From assembly GCA_020061965.1 (NCBI GenBank), contig JAGUXG010000074.1:1-9417 (forward strand): 9,417 bases of DNA, given 5' to 3'. The notes below the pieces were generated by a model that had not been told where the DNA came from, made no database searches, and saw only the letters and a list, made by a program, of their open reading frames with translations. Shown here one piece after another: positions 6,500-9,417 of this stretch. This DNA is from a bacterium (GTDB lineage Bacteria > UBA9089 > UBA9088 > JAGUXG01). Each line of letters opens with the position of its first letter. Within the stretch, counting starts at the first letter, position 1. The translations under genes and the position numbers were made by a program.

Positions 6500-6667
6500 T
6501 ATACTCAAGAAACACGAGGTTTACCGAAAAAATATGTGATAAAAGGGAGGATAGGATTCAAGGGTTTAAGTGATGGATTTTCTTGATTTCATCTCATCCT
6601 TGACCCCTCGACTCCTTGAACCCTTTTAAGAACAAAATTTTTGCTAGACCTGATTTACTTGGGTACA
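6500..6667. mobile_element. MITE-like inverted-repeat cassette, copy 2
   Basis: The left end (TACTCAAGAAACACGAGGT, 6502-6520) and right end (ACCTGATTTACTTGGGTA, 6648-6665) match copy 1 at 18 of 19 and 18 of 18 positions. The interior does not resemble copy 1 in sequence, though it is also a hairpin with a degenerate 7-nt rhythm. The left flank is TA (6500-6501) and the right flank CA (6666-6667), so a TA duplication is imperfect. No protein is encoded. The element lies between the two lysine-rich genes. Confidence 0.5.
6541..6627. repeat. Heptad-like hairpin 3 (TTCAAGG type)
   Basis: AAAAGGG (6541-6547) pairs exactly with CCCTTTT (6621-6627). GGATTCAAGGGTTTAAG (6554-6570) is complementary to 6599-6615 at 13 of 17 positions. 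On the opposite strand the right arm reads TTCAAGG, AGTCGAG, GGGTCAA, a loose 7-nt rhythm. It forms the core of cassette 2. The stem ends in four Ts, but the very long loop makes an intrinsic terminator unlikely. Confidence 0.45.
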
Positions 6668-6669
6668 AT
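6641..6669 (+). promoter_or_regulatory. Possible outward promoter at the right end of cassette 2
   Basis: TTGCTA at 6641-6646 and TACAAT at 6664-6669 are 17 nt apart, with the -10 across the right junction as in cassette 1. Transcription would start near 6676 and read the lysine-rich gene at 6713. The -35 is imperfect. Confidence 0.35.
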
Positions 6670-6712
6670 TGGTTATTGTTTAAATGCAACTTGGTATAAA
6701 AGGAGGAAGACT

Positions 6713-6832
6713 ATGGCTAAATGTCAAGATGTAAAAAAAGATGTAAAAAAGAAAGCCGAAAAGACATTGAAAGAGAAAAGACTGGCGAAAAAAGCGAAAA
6801 AAGAGAGAGCAAATAAAATGAATAGTTCCTAA
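6713..6832 (+). CDS. Second tiny lysine-rich protein
   Basis: A 39-aa ORF begins MAKCQDVKKDVKKK, with 14 Lys, several Arg and Ala/Glu/Leu spacing that favours one amphipathic or simply charged helix. A strong AAAAGGAGG at 6698-6706 stands 6 nt before the ATG. The frame is open upstream to a possible TTG at 6641, but the Shine-Dalgarno fixes the start at 6713. It resembles the 35-aa gene at 6346 in size and charge, not in alignable sequence, so shared descent is not shown. Function is unknown. It ends 9 bp before the convergent YaaR gene's stop, with no terminator hairpin between them. Confidence 0.55.
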   Translation: MAKCQDVKKDVKKKAEKTLKEKRLAKKAKKERANKMNSS

Positions 6833-6841
6833 ATCTTTCTT

Positions 6842-7324
6842 TTACGAGTATAAGTCAACAAGCAATCCACGAATATCATCTATTCTGGCAGCAAGTGCTA
6901 TAGGGTCAATCTGTCTCTTCAGCACCTCCTCTGTCAACTTTGCCAATTCTTCATCTATCTTCTTGAGAATAATATGAACCTTCTCTTTTCCCACAAATCT
7001 TCCCTCTTTCCTTTCCTCTACCTGCCAGATACCGTATATTGCATTCTTTATAAATATAGTGACAAGCTCCTTATATTCCATCAAATGCTGGTATGTTGGA
7101 CTCTTTAAAAGCTGGTCTCCACTCTTTTCTACTTCCTTTAGAAGGGCATCAAGTTCGTTCTTTGTCTCTATCTGGCGAAAACTCTCTCTCAGTTTTTCTG
7201 CAAATGCTGATGGTTTTTCCTCTTTGGCTAATATCTTACCGTGTTTTTGGACGTTTATTTTTTTGTCTGTCTCAATCTGGCTCTCGAACTCTCTGAATCT
7301 TGTGTGTGATTCCTCAACCTTCAT
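6842..7324 (-). CDS. YaaR (DUF327) family protein
   Basis: This is a 160-aa soluble, strongly helical protein. The central and C-terminal parts fit the YaaR/DUF327 family: LLKEVEKSGDQLLKSPTYQHLMEYKELVTIF (61-91), then KIDEELAKLTEEVL (122-135) and the diagnostic ending IDDIRGLLVDLY (148-159). The family is small and conserved, and its biochemical function is not known. The first 45 residues are charged and probably flexible. The start is forced: an in-frame TAG (plus-strand 7328-7330) lies 6 nt upstream, and the next Met is residue 82. No convincing Shine-Dalgarno is present, and the promoter -10 box ends 6 nt before the ATG. The gene is a lone - strand unit, divergent from pstS and convergent with the 39-aa gene. 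Confidence 0.85.
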   Translation of the reverse strand: MKVEESHTRFREFESQIETDKKINVQKHGKILAKEEKPSAFAEKLRESFRQIETKNELDALLKEVEKSGDQLLKSPTYQHLMEYKELVTIFIKNAIYGIWQVEERKEGRFVGKEKVHIILKKIDEELAKLTEEVLKRQIDPIALAARIDDIRGLLVDLYS

Positions 7325-7330
7325 AACCTA

Positions 7331-7359
7331 ATTGTAGCCTCAGTCTATCCTTTTGTCAA
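7331..7359 (-). promoter_or_regulatory. Promoter of the yaaR-like gene (TTGACA / TACAAT)
   Basis: On the - strand, TTGACA (7359-7354) and TACAAT (7336-7331) are exactly 17 nt apart, the best promoter match in the window. Six nt separate the -10 from the ATG at 7324, so the predicted start of transcription falls on the A of the start codon. Confidence 0.6.
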
Positions 7360-7601
7360 CCATTCAAATAATAGGTCAGAACTTCCCCAACTTTTGCAAG
7401 AATTCTGTATAGATAAGATTGAATGAATAATGCCAAAATAGAGAAAGTGGTCTCAGACACAACCATCAGCCGTAGGCTACCTGGTCTTAAAATGATTGGG
7501 TACCCCATTATATATATCGGCATATTTACAGATTAACTAAAGAAGAAAGATCAATCTACTTCAATCTTCCTAAAAGCAAGAGATTGACAATGCTCTTATT
7601 A
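7360..7601. other. Gene-poor intergenic stretch
   Basis: No convincing gene is seen here. A 37-codon frame at 7423-7536 (+), beginning MNNAKIEKVV, has no Shine-Dalgarno, and a 31-codon hydrophobic frame at 7590-7685 (+) overlaps promoter sequence; neither is called. Minor palindromes such as GGGTACCC near 7499 are present. The stretch may include decayed coding sequence, but nothing identifiable remains. Confidence 0.4.
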
Positions 7602-7630
7602 TTGTTTATTGGCTTAATTATTGCTATAAT
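7602..7630 (+). promoter_or_regulatory. Upstream promoter candidate for pst (extended -10)
   Basis: A perfect TATAAT at 7625-7630 is preceded by TGC (an extended -10 TGN motif) and has TTGTTT 17 nt upstream at 7602-7607. It would start transcripts near 7637, giving an 80-nt leader before pstS. A PHO-box-like direct repeat was looked for and not seen. Confidence 0.45.
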
Positions 7631-7681
7631 TTTGAACTATGATAACCATTTTTGTAAGGTTTGGGAAGTTTTAATAATAGA

Positions 7682-7711
7682 TTGACAAGTTTTTAAGGAA
7701 GAGTGTTTAAT
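7682..7711 (+). promoter_or_regulatory. Proximal promoter of pstS (TTGACA / TTTAAT)
   Basis: TTGACA at 7682-7687 and TTTAAT at 7706-7711 are 18 nt apart (TAATAT at 7708-7713 is an alternative -10). The -10 ends 7 nt before the pstS ATG, so this promoter would produce a leaderless message, unlike the more distal one at 7602-7630. Confidence 0.45.
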
Positions 7712-7718
7712 ATAACCT

Positions 7719-8537
7719 ATGCAGAAAACTTTATTGTGGCTTGTTTGCTTCTCTATCTTCATTATAGGCTGTGTAAAGAAAGAGAGGATAGCTATTCGTA
7801 TTAAAGGCTCTGATACAGAGGTCAACCTTGTCCAAAGGTTGGCTGAAAGGTTTATTGAGAAGAATCCAAAGCTCTCTATTGCTGTGACAGGAGGAGGCTC
7901 TGGGGTAGGGATTTCAGCACTCATCAATTCTGAAACAGACATAGCCAACTCTTCAAGGCAGATGAAAGAAGAAGAGATACGGAAGGCAAAAGAGAATGGG
8001 ATAGATCCAGTGGCGACAGTATTTGGCCTTGATAGATTGGCTATCATCACCCATCCTTCGCTTAAGATAGGTAGCCTGACTGTAGAAGAATTGGGAAAGA
8101 TATACAGGGGTGAGATGACTAACTACAAAGAGCTTGGGGGTCCTGATCTGCCGGTAACACTTTATGGAAGGACAAGCGCCTCTGGCACTTACAATTACTT
8201 CAGGGAAAGGGTTCTTAAGGATGACTATTCACCAGACATGAGACAAATGATAGGGACATCTCAAATTGTTGAAGCAGTCAAAGTAGATAAAGGTGGAATA
8301 GGATATGTGGGTATAGGCTATATAAAAGATGAGGCTCAAGTGAAGGTGATAAAACTTGCCAAGAGCAAAGATTCTCCTTATATTTCACCATTAGAGAATG
8401 GTTATCCACTTGAAAGGCAGCTATACCAATACACAAATGGAGAGCCTTCTTCTGATATATTAAATTTCATCCAGTTTGAATTGAGTGAAGAAGGCCAAAA
8501 GATTGTAGCAGAAGAAGGATTTTATCCTGTCCAATGA
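7719..8537 (+). CDS. pstS: Phosphate ABC transporter substrate-binding lipoprotein PstS
   Basis: This 272-aa periplasmic or surface phosphate-binding protein captures phosphate for the PstCAB permease. The N-terminus is a lipoprotein signal (QKTLLWLVCFSIFIIGC) with a lipobox IIGC whose Cys18 would be lipidated. PstS-family motifs follow: GSDT at 30-33, GGGSGVG at 58-64, DIANSSRQM at 74-82 and GRTSASGTYNYF at 150-161, which contain typical phosphate-ligand Ser/Thr/Asp residues. Length is normal. An in-frame TAA at 7713-7715 lies immediately upstream, and the only alternative start, TTG at codon 6, would remove the signal's basic residue, so ATG 7719 is preferred. AAGGAAG is too far upstream to act as a Shine-Dalgarno. 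The stop overlaps the pstC start by 4 bp (ATGA). Confidence 0.93.
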   Translation: MQKTLLWLVCFSIFIIGCVKKERIAIRIKGSDTEVNLVQRLAERFIEKNPKLSIAVTGGGSGVGISALINSETDIANSSRQMKEEEIRKAKENGIDPVATVFGLDRLAIITHPSLKIGSLTVEELGKIYRGEMTNYKELGGPDLPVTLYGRTSASGTYNYFRERVLKDDYSPDMRQMIGTSQIVEAVKVDKGGIGYVGIGYIKDEAQVKVIKLAKSKDSPYISPLENGYPLERQLYQYTNGEPSSDILNFIQFELSEEGQKIVAEEGFYPVQ

Positions 8538-9412
8538 GAAGACTCAAAGAAAAGGCAATCCATCTTATTCTCTTCCTGACAGCAGCCTCTTCTATCTTTA
8601 TCATCGCTGGAATTTTTGCCATTCTCCTTGCTCATGGCCTGAAAACATTCAAGGATGTTTCTATAATCAGCTTTCTCTTTGGGACATCATGGAATCCAGA
8701 AGCATACAGTAAACCATCTTATGGCATCCTCTCTATGATCTTATCTACATTCTTAGTAGTATCCTGTGCGATAATCATTGCGACGCCCTTGGGCGTGGCA
8801 GTGGCTGCTTATATCTCTGATGTTGCCCCTCATAAGATAAGGGATATGATTAAAGGAGCCATAGAGATATTGGCCGGAATTCCATCTGTGGCTATAGGAT
8901 TTGTTGGAATTGTCTTTGTTGGTCCTATTCTGACAAATGTTTTTGGTCTCTCATCCGGACTTTGTGGGCTGAATGGAGGAATCCTTTTAGCTATAATGGC
9001 ACTTCCAACTATTATCAGCGTCTCAGAGGATAGCCTCAGGGCCGTTCCAAAAAGCTACAAAGAGGCATCATTTGCCCTTGGAGCAAGCAAATGGGAGACT
9101 TTGACTAAGGTTATCTTTCCATCAGCCTTTTCTGGAATCTGTGCAGGGATTGTATTGGGTGTAGGCAGAGCAATCGGTGAGACGATGACTGTTCTGATGG
9201 TTACAGGGAATAGCCTCTCTATGCCTCATGGTATCTTTGACCCTTTAAGGACAATGACCGCAACGATAGCCCTTGAATTGGGAGAGGTGGCAAAAGGAAC
9301 AACGCACTATTATGCCCTTTTTGGAATAGGGACTGTTCTTTTCATTATAAGTCTGGTTACAAACCTTATTGCCGAGCATATATCTGTTAAGATGAGGGTA
9401 AAAGTAGAATGA
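8534..9412 (+). CDS. pstC: Phosphate ABC transporter permease PstC
   Basis: This 292-aa inner-membrane permease pairs with PstA to move phosphate delivered by PstS, powered by PstB. It has an N-terminal membrane helix at about 12-34 and a periplasmic segment containing GTSWNPEAYSKPSYGIL (50-66), then helices at about 66-94, 112-138, 148-166, 197-223 and 258-282. Hallmarks include AGIPSVAIGFVGI (114-126), the ATPase-docking EAA loop EASFALGASKWETL (177-190) and GRAIGETMTVLMVTGN (211-226). Length is normal and the frame intact. The ATGA overlap with pstS indicates translational coupling in one operon. Confidence 0.94.
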   Translation: MRRLKEKAIHLILFLTAASSIFIIAGIFAILLAHGLKTFKDVSIISFLFGTSWNPEAYSKPSYGILSMILSTFLVVSCAIIIATPLGVAVAAYISDVAPHKIRDMIKGAIEILAGIPSVAIGFVGIVFVGPILTNVFGLSSGLCGLNGGILLAIMALPTIISVSEDSLRAVPKSYKEASFALGASKWETLTKVIFPSAFSGICAGIVLGVGRAIGETMTVLMVTGNSLSMPHGIFDPLRTMTATIALELGEVAKGTTHYYALFGIGTVLFIISLVTNLIAEHISVKMRVKVE

Positions 9413-9417
9413 AAAAT
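9409..9417 (+). CDS. Start of a downstream gene, probably pstA (cut by window end)
   Basis: ATG at 9409-9411 overlaps the pstC stop (ATGA), the same arrangement as pstS-pstC. Only Met-Lys-Asn is visible. Operon order makes PstA likely, but the sequence alone does not identify it. Confidence 0.4.

Larger units (their letters stand above)
6485..6697. repeat. Outer 16-bp perfect inverted repeat enclosing cassette 2
   Basis: ATACCAAGTTGCATTT at 6485-6500 is exactly inverted as AAATGCAACTTGGTAT at 6682-6697. The arms enclose the whole of cassette 2 (6500-6667), so the structure is one palindrome nested in another. The right arm abuts the Shine-Dalgarno of the 39-aa gene at 6713. Cassette 1 lacks these outer arms, so they probably belong to a separate palindromic repeat into which cassette 2 was inserted, or to a longer version of the element. 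Confidence 0.6.

Noticed and set aside
6541..6627. AAAAGGG...CCCTTTT as an intrinsic terminator after the fdh cluster.
   Set aside because: The loop is over 70 nt, the inner stem is imperfect, and there is no proper U-tract.
7423..7536. 37-codon frame beginning MNNAKIEKVVSDTTISRRLP, reminiscent of a transposase fragment.
   Set aside because: It has no Shine-Dalgarno, the resemblance is to a few residues only, and a frame this short is expected by chance.
7590..7685. 31-codon hydrophobic frame (MLLLLFIGLIIAIIL) that looks like a one-helix membrane peptide.
   Set aside because: It overlaps the pst promoters, has no ribosome binding site, and AT-rich DNA readily yields Leu/Ile runs.

Overview
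The window is AT-rich bacterial DNA. It carries a periplasmic formate dehydrogenase locus on the + strand, a lone conserved gene on the - strand, and the start of a phosphate ABC-transporter (pst) operon. The organism cannot be named from this sequence. A Tat-exported formate dehydrogenase, a lipoprotein phosphate binder and a YaaR/DUF327 gene together fit an anaerobic or microaerophilic bacterium, possibly from a little-cultivated lineage. That placement is inference.

Region by region: 1-227 is a leader with a perfect 15-bp inverted repeat and a promoter that ends almost on the fdhE start codon. 228-1034 is fdhE (formate dehydrogenase maturation). 1055-1610 is an overlapping pair, an excisionase-like HTH protein and a RelE/ParE-fold protein, resembling a toxin-antitoxin module. 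1611-1791 holds an inverted-repeat cassette. 1792-2439 encodes a multi-pass membrane protein. 2475-5459 is fdhA, the Tat-exported catalytic subunit, with Cys rather than selenocysteine at the Mo/W position. 5573-6322 is fdhB, with four [4Fe-4S] sites. 6346-6453 and 6713-6832 are two tiny lysine-rich genes separated by a second cassette that shares its ends with the first. 6842-7324 (- strand) is a YaaR/DUF327 gene. 7325-7718 is a divergent intergenic region with promoters on both strands. 7719-8537 is pstS, 8534-9412 is pstC, and pstA begins at 9409.

Working together: FdhE would help mature FdhA. FdhA is folded with its cofactor in the cytoplasm and exported by Tat, with FdhB carried along, to oxidise formate in the periplasm. 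No cytochrome b (gamma) gene is present and the FdhB C-terminal hydrophobic stretch is short, so a soluble FdhAB of the Desulfovibrio type is more likely than an FdnGHI complex. PstS and PstC import phosphate and are unrelated in function.

The most unusual signals are non-coding. (1) Two cassettes (about 1629-1769 and 6500-6667) share nearly identical ends but have unrelated hairpin cores. Each right end creates a promoter-like sequence facing the next gene, and the first appears inserted into a sequence whose uninterrupted relative survives at 1014-1052. (2) Three intergenic regions carry degenerate 7-bp-periodic repeats followed by their inverse complement. (3) The first genes of all three apparent transcription units (fdhE, yaaR, pstS) have TTGACA-type promoters whose -10 box ends 6-7 nt before the ATG, with an in-frame stop just upstream and no usable Shine-Dalgarno. 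This suggests leaderless mRNAs, while the genes inside the fdh cluster mostly have strong Shine-Dalgarno sequences.
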